From JAJXWB01 sp046349085 (GTDB taxonomy: Bacteria; Pseudomonadota; Alphaproteobacteria; Rhizobiales; Beijerinckiaceae): a DNA stretch of 64,000 nucleotides. The position numbers and the translations under genes were made by a program. Positions 32,981 to 41,139 of the stretch are shown here, piece after piece. The notes under the pieces were generated by a model. It did no database searches. It was not told where the DNA came from and saw nothing but the letters and a program-made list of their open reading frames with translations. The stretch spans positions 186,001 through 250,000 of the forward strand of contig JAXMDA010000001.1 of the NCBI GenBank assembly GCA_046349085.1, read 5' to 3'. Numbering within the stretch: position 1 is the stretch's first letter; every line of letters starts with the position of its first letter.

Positions 32981-34035
32981 GCCGACCCGATCCCTCGCGC
33001 CTCGGCCTGCCGCCGTTCGCCTCGGAAATTTTCACCGTCGCCGGCGCGGCGCTTGGCGGCGGCGCCGTCGCCGCCGTCGGCGTGCCGGCGGGCTGGCTTT
33101 CGGGCGCGATGATCGGCGTCGCCATCCTCGCGGCGCTGCGGCTCGCCGAACCCCTGTCCGCGCCGTTCCGCTGGGCGGCCATGGTGTCGTCCGGCGTCGC
33201 CATCGGCGCGGCGGTGACGCCGCAGATGCTGCAGAAGATCGCGGCCTATCCTTTTTCCATCGCCGTCATGTCGGCGAGCGTCGCGATCTCCACCTTCGCC
33301 TGCGCCAAAATTCTCGCGCGCGCGCCGGGCTGGTCGCGCTCGACCGCCTTCTTCGCCTCGGTGCCGGGCGCGCTGTCCTACGTCTTCGCCGTCGCCGCCA
33401 CGCAGGAAGAGACGGACCTCTCGCGCATCGCCGTCGTGCAGGTGCTGCGCGTCTTCCTGCTCATGGGCTTCGTGCCGCTGATCGTCGCCGAAGCCGGCGG
33501 GGTCTCGGGCGCCGCGCCGGCCGGCCCGATCGATCCCCTCTCGACCCTGCTCGTCCTTGCGGCGCTGGGCGCGGCTGTCGGCTATGCGATGGAACGCGGC
33601 CAGATTGCAGGCGGCATGCTGTTCGGCGCGATGCTGGTCTCCGGCGGCGCCCATGCGCTCAGCCTGGCGCCCGGCGTTCCGCCGCCGGTCGTCGCCATCG
33701 TCGCACAGGTGCTGATCGGCGCCTGGGTGGGCGCGCGTTTCATCGGTTTCGACTGGCGATTGTTCGCGCGCTCGGCCCCTGCCGCGCTCGGCTCCTTCTT
33801 CGTGGCCGTGGGCATAGCCGGCGTGTTTGCGATTCTGGCCGCACTCGCGCTGTCGCTACCCTTCGCGCAGACGCTCCTCGCCTTTTCTCCAGGCGGGCTC
33901 GAAGCCATGACGCTGCTCGCCTTCGCGCTCGGCATCGATCCGCTCTATGTCGGCGCGCATCACCTCGCACGCTTTCTGCTGATCAGCTTGACCCTGCCCT
34001 TCGGCTACAAGATGTGGATGCGGGCAAAGAAATAG
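32977..34035 (+). CDS. AbrB-family (AmoA-like) membrane protein
   Basis: A 352-residue protein from a GTG start overlapping the aminotransferase stop (GTGA). It consists of about ten hydrophobic segments in two related halves. Each contains the pattern seen in the AbrB duplication family (GVPAGWLSGAMIGVAI in the first, GQIAGGMLFGAMLVSGG in the second). The family includes E. coli AbrB and proteins misnamed ammonia monooxygenase. Its function is not established and a transport or membrane regulatory role is usually assumed. The stop codon abuts the convergent stop of the DUF3618-operon last gene with no spacer. Confidence 0.83.
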   Translation: MSRPDPSRLGLPPFASEIFTVAGAALGGGAVAAVGVPAGWLSGAMIGVAILAALRLAEPLSAPFRWAAMVSSGVAIGAAVTPQMLQKIAAYPFSIAVMSASVAISTFACAKILARAPGWSRSTAFFASVPGALSYVFAVAATQEETDLSRIAVVQVLRVFLLMGFVPLIVAEAGGVSGAAPAGPIDPLSTLLVLAALGAAVGYAMERGQIAGGMLFGAMLVSGGAHALSLAPGVPPPVVAIVAQVLIGAWVGARFIGFDWRLFARSAPAALGSFFVAVGIAGVFAILAALALSLPFAQTLLAFSPGGLEAMTLLAFALGIDPLYVGAHHLARFLLISLTLPFGYKMWMRAKK

Positions 34036-34827
34036 CTACAGAAGATGGCTGCTGCGCGGCTGCGCGGAAATTGCTTCGGCCGCCTGCGAAGCGGCTTCGC
34101 GCGCCTTTTCGGCGACAGCGCTCGCCTGCTGCTTCAACTGATCGGGGGTGAGCCCCCGACGATTTGCCTCCTCCACGACCGCGCGCGCTGCATCGTCGAT
34201 GCGATCGACAGCCTGCACGACACCGTCCTGAACCAGTTCGCGCGCGCCTGCGACCACATCTCGCGCCGTGTCCCGAATGCCGCGTTTTTCGGATTCCGCG
34301 ACAGGCAGCGTCGCGGCTATAGCCGCTCCGACCGCGAGCGCGCCCGCGGCCAGCAGCAACGGCTGATCCTCGAGCGCCTGCGCAAGCCGGGCGCGCGCCG
34401 CGCGAAATTGCCCAAGCGCCGAATCGTCTGATCCCGTCTCGCGCAATTTGCCGGACAGATTGTGCACATAAGCGGCCGCACGATCGACGACCTCGTTCGC
34501 CCTGTCGAATGCGTCTTGAGGACCAGTCGCTGCCAAGCCGTCCGCGGCTTCCCGAACCTGGCGCGTCGCCGCATTCATCGTCTCGCCTATGGCGCCGCCA
34601 GCGGCGGCGCCCGCGCGGCGGGCGGCTTGTCCCGCAGCCGAAGCGCCGGAGGAAAGGGCTTCGCCGGTCGAGTCCAGCGCGCGCCCCACGGCGCGTGTCG
34701 CGCCGGCGCGCGAGGCGACCATCCAGACGAGGCCCATGCCCAACAGCGCCGCGCCGATCGGGTTGTCCCGAACGGAGGCCATGAGGGCGTCGCCCGTGCG
34801 GCGCATGTCGGTCGAACCGGAATTCAT
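34036..34827 (-). CDS. Ala-rich membrane-associated helical protein, last gene of the envelope-stress operon
   Basis: A 263-residue protein (start ATG at 34827). It contains two hydrophobic segments, GAALLGMGLVWMVASRAGA near the N-terminus and PLLLAAGALAVGAAIAATLP in the middle. These are separated by long Ala/Arg/Asp amphipathic helices resembling LEA or DUF883-type proteins. The start overlaps the stop of the holin-like gene by four bases. I do not recognise a named domain. The repeated NPIGAALLG-type motif is shared with the first operon gene (NPLQAAAVG, NPFLIAGLG). This suggests that these proteins arose by duplication and sit together at the membrane. Confidence 0.75.
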   Translation of the reverse strand: MNSGSTDMRRTGDALMASVRDNPIGAALLGMGLVWMVASRAGATRAVGRALDSTGEALSSGASAAGQAARRAGAAAGGAIGETMNAATRQVREAADGLAATGPQDAFDRANEVVDRAAAYVHNLSGKLRETGSDDSALGQFRAARARLAQALEDQPLLLAAGALAVGAAIAATLPVAESEKRGIRDTARDVVAGARELVQDGVVQAVDRIDDAARAVVEEANRRGLTPDQLKQQASAVAEKAREAASQAAEAISAQPRSSHLL

Positions 34828-35216
34828 CGGGCCATCTCCCTCACCGCAGCGCGATCCCGCTCCACTTCTTCCAGCGTTGCGCGCGGCGTCAGGCGCTTTG
34901 CCGAAAATCGACTTGCGCCAGCCCACGCCAGACATGCGCCGATGAGCAGCGCGCCCGCGCCGGTCAGAAGATTCGCAAGCCAGGGCTGAAGTCCGCGGTC
35001 AATCAGCAGCGCCGCGACTGCGAGCAGAACCATGACCAGCGCGGGGATCAGCACCAGCGCCCCCGCGCCGACCATCGCAACGCCCTTGCCGGCTATCGCC
35101 GCTTTTTCGGACATTTCCGCGCGCACGAGCGCCGCCTCGTTGCGGAAGAGGTCGGAGGCCTGCCGCATGGCGCTGTCCAAAAGCTCCGGTATGGAGCGCG
35201 TCTCGGCGCCGTTCAT
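34824..35216 (-). CDS. Phage-holin-superfamily-6 (DUF1469-like) membrane protein
   Basis: A 130-residue protein. An N-terminal amphipathic helix (SIPELLDSAMRQASDLFRNE, ALVRAEMSEKAAIAG) precedes two membrane spans (VAMVGAGALVLIPALVMVLL and LLTGAGALLIGACLAWAGA) and a basic C-terminal helix. This is the layout of the Phage_holin_3_6 family (formerly DUF1469), which is chromosomal and not a lytic holin. It overlaps both neighbours by four bases (ATGA), so it is the third of four translationally coupled genes. It probably works in the inner membrane with the DUF3618 protein. Its molecular activity is unknown. Confidence 0.83.
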   Translation of the reverse strand: MNGAETRSIPELLDSAMRQASDLFRNEAALVRAEMSEKAAIAGKGVAMVGAGALVLIPALVMVLLAVAALLIDRGLQPWLANLLTGAGALLIGACLAWAGASRFSAKRLTPRATLEEVERDRAAVREMAR

Positions 35217-35773
35217 GGCGATTTCCGCGCGCTGCCGTCGTCGCCGCCGCTGTGCGTCCCGCCGGCGGCGTTGGCGTTCTTGATGAGCCGCATTATCCCG
35301 AAGCCCGCCAGCATGGCCATGCCGGCGACCAGCGTCGGCTGCTCGCGCGCGAACTGCTGCGCCTGCCGGACGAGTTGCGAGGGATCGCCGCTGCGCAGGC
35401 TGTCGGCGACATTGTCGGCCTGCGCCGCCGCAGTGCGGATGTACCCGGCCGCAAAGGGCGCCTGCTGGTCGAATTCGCCGGCGACGCGGCGCAGCATCTG
35501 CGCGACGCCGCTGACGTAATCGGCGCCCACGCCTTTTTGCTCCTCGACCTTGTCGATAAAGGCGTCGCGACCGCGCGCCGCGTAGTCGCGCGCATTGTCC
35601 GCCAGCTCGGAGGCTTGAGAACCGACGGCGTCGGCCGCCGCGCCGGCCATCTCCCGCGCCTTGTCGGCAAGGCGCTGCGCCGTCTCGCTCGCATCGTCGA
35701 GCGCGCTCTTCTGTGCGCTCGCGCCGGGCGGATTTGCGCCGGCCGGATTGTTGATCGGGGTCGCCTGGCCCAT
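35213..35773 (-). CDS. Ala-rich helical stress protein, second gene of the envelope-stress operon
   Basis: A 186-residue protein of mostly amphipathic helix (ALDDASETAQRLADKAREMA, then ELADNARDYAARGRDAFIDK). One weak hydrophobic span near the C-terminus (PTLVAGMAMLAGFGIMRLI) ends in a Gly/Asp-rich tail. Repeated 11-residue-like AxxxADKARE patterns resemble late-embryogenesis-abundant or apolipoprotein-type proteins. It starts three bases after the DUF3618 stop with GGGAGA before its ATG. No enzyme motif is present. A structural membrane-protective role is inference. Confidence 0.75.
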   Translation of the reverse strand: MGQATPINNPAGANPPGASAQKSALDDASETAQRLADKAREMAGAAADAVGSQASELADNARDYAARGRDAFIDKVEEQKGVGADYVSGVAQMLRRVAGEFDQQAPFAAGYIRTAAAQADNVADSLRSGDPSQLVRQAQQFAREQPTLVAGMAMLAGFGIMRLIKNANAAGGTHSGGDDGSARKSP

Positions 35774-35776
35774 GGT

Positions 35777-36781
35777 CTATTCTCCCGCTTTGAATTGTTG
35801 CTGCGTCCCTTCGTCCGGCCGGCCCATGGCGGCGTCTGCGGCGGCCTCCGCTGCCTTCGCGGCGCGCTCGAGATGGTCTTGCGCAACATCGTCGCCGTCG
35901 GGATTGAGGCCTTTTTCCGCGGCGCGGCGCGCCATATCCACCGCAGCGCCGGCCGCGACGCCCATGGCGGCCGACATGCCCTGCCGCGCTGCGCCCCGGA
36001 CCGCGCCGGAAACCGTGCCCGCTACATTGCGCTCGACGTCCGTCGGCGGCAGAGCGCTCGCGACAAAGCCGCCCGCGATCATGCCGAGGCCGGCAATGAG
36101 AAATGGATTGGCCTTGGCCCATGCGAGCATGGAGTCGCTCGCAGCCATTGACCGGCGGCGCATGTCGTCGAGCGTATCGCGCGCTGTTCCCGCAGCGTCG
36201 CGAACGGCGGCCGCGGTATCGCGCGCGCTCTCGGCGAGGCTGTCGGCGGCGGCGCCGGTCGGGGCGCCCATCGCGCGCATGGTGGAGGACGCGCGCGAAG
36301 CGACGTCCGACATCAATTCGGAAGCGGCCTGCTGCGCATCGCCGGCCCGACGCCGCACGTCCTCGCTCAGATCGGCCGCCGCGTCCGACGCGGCGTCAGT
36401 CAGATCGTGCGCCTTGCGACGCGCCTCGCCGGCGAGATCGGAGGCGCGCTCGACGGCCTTGCGGGAAAGGTCCTGTCCCGTCCTGGAACCGGTGAGAAAC
36501 AGGCCGGCGCCGATCATGAGGACGGGCAATGGAATCGAACGCGCGATCCGCATCGCGGGCCATGCGACGAGCGCGCCCACGGCGGCCGCCTGCAAGGGAT
36601 TGCGCCGCGCCGCGCCCAGCAGATCCTCCTTGATGGATTCCGGCGAAAACCGTTGACGAACGTCGCTTGCGGCGCCCGATACGCTGTCTCGCAATTGCTG
36701 AACCGTGTCGGTCAAATCGGCGCGCGCGCGTTCCGCATCGCGCCGAATCTGCTCCATGCTGCGAGCGTCTGTCTGGGACAC
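35777..36781 (-). CDS. DUF3618 domain membrane protein, first gene of the envelope-stress operon
   Basis: A 334-residue protein from a GTG start with GGGAGGAAAC upstream. The N-terminus EQIRRDAERARADLTDTVQQ is the DUF3618 signature. Two hydrophobic segments (LQAAAVGALVAWPAMRIARS with PLPVLMIGAGLFLTG, and NPFLIAGLGMIAGGFVASAL) are joined by long Ala/Arg/Asp helices. DUF3618 proteins commonly precede a holin-superfamily gene in Hyphomicrobiales and have no known activity. An EcfG-like promoter ends about 29 bases before the start, which suggests general-stress control of all four genes. Confidence 0.83.
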   Translation of the reverse strand: MSQTDARSMEQIRRDAERARADLTDTVQQLRDSVSGAASDVRQRFSPESIKEDLLGAARRNPLQAAAVGALVAWPAMRIARSIPLPVLMIGAGLFLTGSRTGQDLSRKAVERASDLAGEARRKAHDLTDAASDAAADLSEDVRRRAGDAQQAASELMSDVASRASSTMRAMGAPTGAAADSLAESARDTAAAVRDAAGTARDTLDDMRRRSMAASDSMLAWAKANPFLIAGLGMIAGGFVASALPPTDVERNVAGTVSGAVRGAARQGMSAAMGVAAGAAVDMARRAAEKGLNPDGDDVAQDHLERAAKAAEAAADAAMGRPDEGTQQQFKAGE

Positions 36782-36809
36782 AGCCGTTTCCTCCCCGAGT
36801 CATTCGCTC

Positions 36810-36834
36810 AACTCGGCGGCTGTTCAAATGTTCC
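36810..36834 (-). promoter_or_regulatory. EcfG-like (general stress) promoter of the DUF3618 operon
   Basis: On the minus strand GGAAC (36834-36830) is followed after exactly 16 bases by AGTT (36813-36810). The EcfG consensus is GGAAC-N16/17-CGTT. Only the first base of the -10 element differs. The element ends about 29 bases before the operon start, giving a very short leader that contains the ribosome-binding site. Confidence 0.6.
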
Positions 36835-36890
36835 GAGGGCTTTGCGATTGGCGGCGTCCGCCGCGGCTCAAGCCTGCGACAATAGGCAGC

Positions 36891-36956
36891 GGCCACATAT
36901 GATCGACATTTCCCGCGGCCACATCCATAAGCACGTCACGATTTCCGTTGGCCACA
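36891..36956. repeat. Three direct copies of GGCCACA in a divergent intergenic region
   Basis: GGCCACA occurs at 36891, 36917 and 36950. The last two are embedded in a longer match, ATTTCC-N3-GGCCACA, spaced 33 bases apart (about three helical turns). They lie between the EcfG-like promoter and the small membrane protein at 36979. They may be binding sites for a regulator of the small gene. Confidence 0.4.
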
Positions 36957-36978
36957 AACTTGGCGGGAGCCCGCAACC

Positions 36979-37200
36979 ATGAGCCAGACCACCGCCATCG
37001 CCTCGACCGAGGCCGTCGCCGCCAAGCCTTCGCGGCTGATATTGGTCGCGGCCGTCCTCGCCGTCGCCCTGCTGCTCGCGGCCCTTGTCGTGATCGGCTA
37101 CCCCCTCGCCATCGTTCTGGGACTTGTCGGCACGGGCGCCTTCCTGACCAGCCTCGTCGCGCTGACCGCCGCGGACGCCATCGGCGGCAAGGGCGCGTAA
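36979..37200 (+). CDS. Small membrane protein (73 aa)
   Basis: A 73-residue protein with two hydrophobic segments, LILVAAVLAVALLLAALVVI (about 21-40) and AIVLGLVGTGAFLTSLVALT (about 44-63), and a short polar N-terminus rich in Thr and Ala. It probably forms a hairpin in the inner membrane. It is divergent from the DUF3618 stress operon and four bases from the convergent crotonase stop. No family is recognised. A good ribosome-binding site (GGCGGGAG) supports translation. Confidence 0.65.
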   Translation: MSQTTAIASTEAVAAKPSRLILVAAVLAVALLLAALVVIGYPLAIVLGLVGTGAFLTSLVALTAADAIGGKGA

Positions 37201-37204
37201 GGCG

Positions 37205-37993
37205 CTATTCGAACTTCCCGTGACGGCCCTGCCCGTCCGCAAATCGCTGCGCGCCGGACAGCGTCTCGCCTGACCCGATGACGGCAAGCCCGCCGCGCAT
37301 CTCGTTCACGATGGCCTCGTCTTCCGACATGTCCCATTGCGCGAGCGCCGAAAGCCGGTCCGCGCGCATGCAGGCCTGAGGGAAGGCGGCGATCTGGCGG
37401 GCGATTTCAATCGCAGCCTGGCGCGCCTGCCCGCTCGGGACGACGCGGTTGGCGAGGCCGAAGGAGAGCGCCTCCGCCGCGCCCACCGGACGCCCCGTCA
37501 AGATCAGGTCCATGGCGCGCGAATGGCCGATGAGGCGCGGCAGCCGGATGGTGCCGAGGTCGACCAGCGGCACGCCAAAGCGCCGGCAGAAGACGCCGAG
37601 CGTCGCGTCCTCCGCCATCACGCGCATGTCCGCCCACAGCGCGAGTTCAAGGCCGCCCGCGACCGCATAGCCCTCGATCGCCGCGATCACGGGCTTGCCG
37701 AGCCGCAGCCGGCTCGGGCCCATCGGCGCCATGGTGTTCTGGCCGCCGAGTTCGCGACGCTTTTCCCGATCGCCTTCGGCCAGCGCCTTCAGGTCCGCGC
37801 CGGCGCAGAAGGCGTCGCCGGCGCCGCAGAAGACGGCGACGGAAGCCGACTCGTCCTCATCGAAGGCGCGAAAGGCGTCGAACAAGCCGTTCGCCGTCGC
37901 GCCATCGACGGCGTTGCGGCGATGCGGGCGGTCGATCTCGACGATGGTCACCGGACCGTCGCGCGAAATGCGGATGGTTTGCGAACTGGACAT
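37205..37993 (-). CDS. Crotonase-superfamily protein with altered active site
   Basis: A 262-residue crotonase fold protein. The oxyanion-hole motifs are present: GDAFCAGADLKAL (about 59-71) and AVAGGLELALWADM (about 110-123). The segment that normally reads PE-x3-G-x2-PGAGGT in enoyl-CoA hydratases is RFGVPLVDLGTIRLPRLIG here, with Asp145 in place and neither catalytic Glu. This is a recognised subgroup often annotated as enoyl-CoA hydratase. Simple hydratase activity is doubtful. It should still bind an acyl-CoA. It stands alone between the small membrane protein and the wax ester synthase. Confidence 0.82.
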   Translation of the reverse strand: MSSSQTIRISRDGPVTIVEIDRPHRRNAVDGATANGLFDAFRAFDEDESASVAVFCGAGDAFCAGADLKALAEGDREKRRELGGQNTMAPMGPSRLRLGKPVIAAIEGYAVAGGLELALWADMRVMAEDATLGVFCRRFGVPLVDLGTIRLPRLIGHSRAMDLILTGRPVGAAEALSFGLANRVVPSGQARQAAIEIARQIAAFPQACMRADRLSALAQWDMSEDEAIVNEMRGGLAVIGSGETLSGAQRFADGQGRHGKFE

Positions 37994-38068
37994 CGGGCGC
38001 GCCTCCTGCGGCCCGCTTTCTTCGTGCGGGCCTGTCGGGCGCAGTCTATCCGCCTCCGAACCCGCGCG

Positions 38069-39532
38069 TCACGCCGCGCCCGCGCCGCGTTTGACGGCGC
38101 GCTTCTTCGGCGCGGCGACGCCGTCACGTTCGGCGATCGCCTTCTTCAATTGCGTGAATGCGCTCACGAAATCCGCGACGAGTTCGTCGGCGTCCTCGAC
38201 CGCGCATTTCGCCGCCGTGAAGCCGACGCCGAGCGCGCCGTTGTAGCTCATCATGGTGATGTTCAGCCCGACGCCATGCTCCACGATCGACAGCGGCCAA
38301 TAGTCGGTCATGCGCAGGCCCGCGGCATAGAGCGGCATGGGCGGCCCCGGCACGTTGGAAATCACGACGTTGGCGAGCGGCGGCGCGAGGCTGGCGATGC
38401 GCGAGCGTCCGTAAAGCTCGGCGATGGCGCCGACCAGCCAGGGAACGCCGACGGTGGGAAAGTCGGTCGGGATGATCGACTTCGCCTTGCCGGCGATCGA
38501 CTTCGTCGCGCCCGACGCCGCGCGCAGCGCCTCGAGCCGCTTCAGCGGATCGGCGACGTTGGTGGCGAGATTGACGAGGCTCAGCGTCGCCTGCGTCGTC
38601 ATCTCCGTATCGCCTTTTTTGCGCAAGGAGATCGGCATCGTGGCCATCAGCGGCTTCTTCGGCAGGCCGCCGTGACGCGTGAGATAGCGCCGCAAGGCGC
38701 CGCTGCACAGCGTCAGCGCGATGTCGTTGATCGTCGCGTCGCAGGCGCGCGCGGCGGCTTTGATCTCGTCGAGCGGGAGGGTGAGCGCGGCGAAACTCCG
38801 CTCGCCCGTGATCGTGACGTTGAGCGGCGTGCGCGGGCCGAAGGCGATGTTGTCGCGCAGGGAGGCGACGCGGGGACCGCGCGACTGCGGCGCTGCGCCG
38901 AACGCCATCCCGCCGAGGGTGCGGGCGATCTCGGGAAGATAGCGCACCAGCTTGACGTATTGCGCGGCGTCGTGACGGAAGGCGTTGGCGATCAGATCGA
39001 GCGCGCCGGGCTCCGCATCCGCCGGCTTTCGCGCGCGAGGTTTGGCGGGCGCGGGTTTGGGCGACAGATCGAACAGGGCGGCGGCGAGCGCCGCGCCCGC
39101 CTGCCCGTCGAGCAGGGCGTGATGGATCTTGACGTAATAGGCCTTGCGCCCGTCGGCGAGGCCTTCGAAGACGTAGAGCATCCACAGCGGACGGTCGCGG
39201 TCGAGAACCTGCGCATGCAGGTCGGCGACGCGCTCCTGCAATTGCCGGATCGTTCCGGGCGGGGCGAGATCGACGCGTTGAATGTGAAAGTCGAGATCGG
39301 CCTCCGTCTCGATCCAGACGGGATTGGCGAAGTTCAGCGGCGTCGCAACGAGACGGCGCGTGAAGATTGGCGCGAGATGCAGGCGCCCGGCGATCATGCG
39401 CCGGACTTCGCCACAGAAATCCCTGGCGTAGCGCGGCGGCGTCTCGAATACGTGCAGCGAGCCGACGTGCATCGGCGTCGCTTCGGTTTCGAGGCTGAGA
39501 AAGGCTCCATCAAGCCCGCTGGCGGTGCGCAT
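38069..39532 (-). CDS. Wax ester synthase / diacylglycerol O-acyltransferase
   Basis: A 487-residue WS/DGAT. The active-site motif HHALLDG is at residues 137-143 (YVKIHHALLDGQAG). The N-terminus SGLDGAFLSLETEATPMHVG and the later NVVISNVPGPPMPLYAAG are classic for the family. It transfers an acyl group from acyl-CoA to a fatty alcohol or diacylglycerol to make storage wax or triacylglycerol, at the membrane or lipid-body surface. The ATG at 39532 has a GGAGG site ahead of it. Together with the beta-oxidation cluster it points to storage-lipid turnover. A Lys/Arg-rich tail ends the protein. Confidence 0.9.
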   Translation of the reverse strand: MRTASGLDGAFLSLETEATPMHVGSLHVFETPPRYARDFCGEVRRMIAGRLHLAPIFTRRLVATPLNFANPVWIETEADLDFHIQRVDLAPPGTIRQLQERVADLHAQVLDRDRPLWMLYVFEGLADGRKAYYVKIHHALLDGQAGAALAAALFDLSPKPAPAKPRARKPADAEPGALDLIANAFRHDAAQYVKLVRYLPEIARTLGGMAFGAAPQSRGPRVASLRDNIAFGPRTPLNVTITGERSFAALTLPLDEIKAAARACDATINDIALTLCSGALRRYLTRHGGLPKKPLMATMPISLRKKGDTEMTTQATLSLVNLATNVADPLKRLEALRAASGATKSIAGKAKSIIPTDFPTVGVPWLVGAIAELYGRSRIASLAPPLANVVISNVPGPPMPLYAAGLRMTDYWPLSIVEHGVGLNITMMSYNGALGVGFTAAKCAVEDADELVADFVSAFTQLKKAIAERDGVAAPKKRAVKRGAGAA

Positions 39533-39621
39533 TGCGTCCTCCCGATCGATCGCCGAGAGAATGCCGCAGGCTTTTGGCGCGCGCATTGCGCTGGGCCATG
39601 CCGGCGGAAAGCCCTGCAAAG

Positions 39622-39643
39622 AAAAAGGCCGGCAAAGCCGGCC
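39622..39643 (-). terminator. Rho-independent terminator of hemA
   Basis: On the minus strand GGCCGGC pairs with GCCGGCC around a TTT loop and is followed by TTTTTC. It lies 26 bases after the hemA stop and isolates hemA from the wax ester synthase gene downstream. Confidence 0.88.
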
Positions 39644-39669
39644 CTGATCGTCGCGTATGGAAGCGCGCC

Positions 39670-40965
39670 TTACTCGGCGGCCTTCCTGAACTCGGGATAG
39701 GCGCAGGCTGCGTCTGCTTCGCCGGACGTGCTGGATTTGGCCTCCAGCTTCGGTTCGACGAAGGGCAGGTCGAGGGTCTTCCAGACGTCGACCAGGGCTT
39801 CCACCAGTTCGGCGACCAGCGCGTCGGAATGCAGCGGCGTCGGCGTGATGCGCAGCCGCTCCTCGCCCCGCGGCACCGTCGGATAGTTGATCGGCTGGAT
39901 GTAGATGCCGTGGCGCTCCATCAAAAGGTCGCTCGCCGCCTTGCACTTCTCCGCGTCGCGCACCATCACCGGCACGATATGCGAGGGGTTCTCCAGAACC
40001 GGCAGGCCCGCCGCCTCCAGCGCATGCTTGGTCAGCCACGCCTGGCGCTGGTGTTTTTCCCGCAGGTCCGGGCGGCTCTTCAGCACCCGCACCGCCGCGC
40101 AGGCCGCCGCCGCCACCGCCGGCGGCAGCGCCGTGGTGAAGATGAACGAAGGCGCGTAGCTGCGCACCGCGTCGATCACCGCCGCATCGCCCGCGATATA
40201 GCCGCCGAGCGTGCCGAACCCCTTGGCCAGCGTGCCCTCGATCACGTCGATGCGCGCCATCTGGCCCTCGCGCTCGCACACGCCCGCGCCCCTGGGCCCG
40301 TACATGCCCACCGCATGGACCTCGTCGATATAGGTCATGGCGTTGTATTTCTCGGCGAGGTCGGCGATCTGCGCGATCGGCGCGATGTCGCCGTCCATCG
40401 AATACAGGCTCTCGAACAGGATCAGCTTCGGCCGCTCATAGGGCTCGGCCGCCAGCAGCTCTTCCAGATGCGCCACGTCGTTGTGCCGCCAGATCTTGCG
40501 CTCGGCGCTCGAGCGCTTCACGCCCTCGATCATCGAATTGTGGTTGAGCGCGTCCGACAGGATGACGCAGTTCGGCATCAGGTCCGCGATGGTCGAAATG
40601 CCCGCCAGGTTGGAAATCCAGCCGGACGTGAAGACCAGCGCCGCCTCCTTGCCGTGCAGGTCGGCGAGTTCCGCCTCCAGCTCGACCAGCGGGGCGTTCG
40701 TGCCGGAAATGTTGCGCGTGCCGCCGGCGCCTGCGCCCAGCTTCGCCGCCGTCGCGCGCATCGCCTCGACGACCTCGGGATGGCGGCCCATGCCCAGATA
40801 ATCGTTGGAGCACCAGATCGTCACGTCGTGCTGCGATCCGTCGTCCGACCGCCACGTCGCGCGCGGCAGGTCGCTCGTGTCGCGCTCAAGATTGGCGAAC
40901 ACGCGATACCGCCGCTCGTTGCGCAACTGGCCAATCGCAGCCTCGAAATAGCGCCCGTAACGCAT
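39670..40965 (-). CDS. hemA: 5-aminolevulinate synthase
   Basis: A 431-residue PLP enzyme from ATG 40965 (MRYGRYFEAAIGQLRNERRY). It condenses glycine and succinyl-CoA to 5-aminolevulinate, the first step of haem synthesis by the Shemin route, which is characteristic of Alphaproteobacteria. Lys248 in EGTLAKGFGTLGGYIAG is the PLP lysine at the same number as in the Rhodobacter enzyme. GAGAGGTRNISGTNAPLVEL and YIDEVHAVGMYGPRGAG are the other signatures. An in-frame ATG 15 codons upstream is possible but the family start is at 40965. A terminator follows. A FixK/FNR-like box lies about 175 bases upstream. Confidence 0.95.
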   Translation of the reverse strand: MRYGRYFEAAIGQLRNERRYRVFANLERDTSDLPRATWRSDDGSQHDVTIWCSNDYLGMGRHPEVVEAMRATAAKLGAGAGGTRNISGTNAPLVELEAELADLHGKEAALVFTSGWISNLAGISTIADLMPNCVILSDALNHNSMIEGVKRSSAERKIWRHNDVAHLEELLAAEPYERPKLILFESLYSMDGDIAPIAQIADLAEKYNAMTYIDEVHAVGMYGPRGAGVCEREGQMARIDVIEGTLAKGFGTLGGYIAGDAAVIDAVRSYAPSFIFTTALPPAVAAAACAAVRVLKSRPDLREKHQRQAWLTKHALEAAGLPVLENPSHIVPVMVRDAEKCKAASDLLMERHGIYIQPINYPTVPRGEERLRITPTPLHSDALVAELVEALVDVWKTLDLPFVEPKLEAKSSTSGEADAACAYPEFRKAAE

Positions 40966-41061
40966 GTCCAACGATCCTTTCGGGATCCGCCGAAGCCGCA
41001 GCCCGTTCAAGCGGACCCTGCGCCCTCCGGCGAACCAATCTCCCGGCCACTTCTATAATGC

Positions 41062-41073
41062 TTCGAATTCGAA
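41062..41073. promoter_or_regulatory. Palindrome TTCGAATTCGAA upstream of hemA
   Basis: A perfect 12-bp palindrome (a tandem TTCGAA), about 97 bases before the hemA start and next to an AT-rich CATTATAG on the minus strand that could serve as a -10 region. It may be a regulator site for hemA or a chance palindrome. Confidence 0.3.
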
Positions 41074-41139
41074 TGCGAGCGATCAAACGCCGCACCTCTC
41101 CGAACCGCCGCCATTTTCACCGGCCGGACGCGTCGCGCT

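Noticed and set aside
32977..34035. Ammonia monooxygenase subunit, as this family is sometimes labelled
   Set aside because: The sequence is an AbrB-type duplicated membrane protein with no metal-ligand pattern of ammonia monooxygenase and no amoBC genes.
34824..35216. Prophage holin implied by similarity to a phage holin family
   Set aside because: The gene is inside a chromosomal DUF3618 operon and no phage genes are nearby. The family name is historical.
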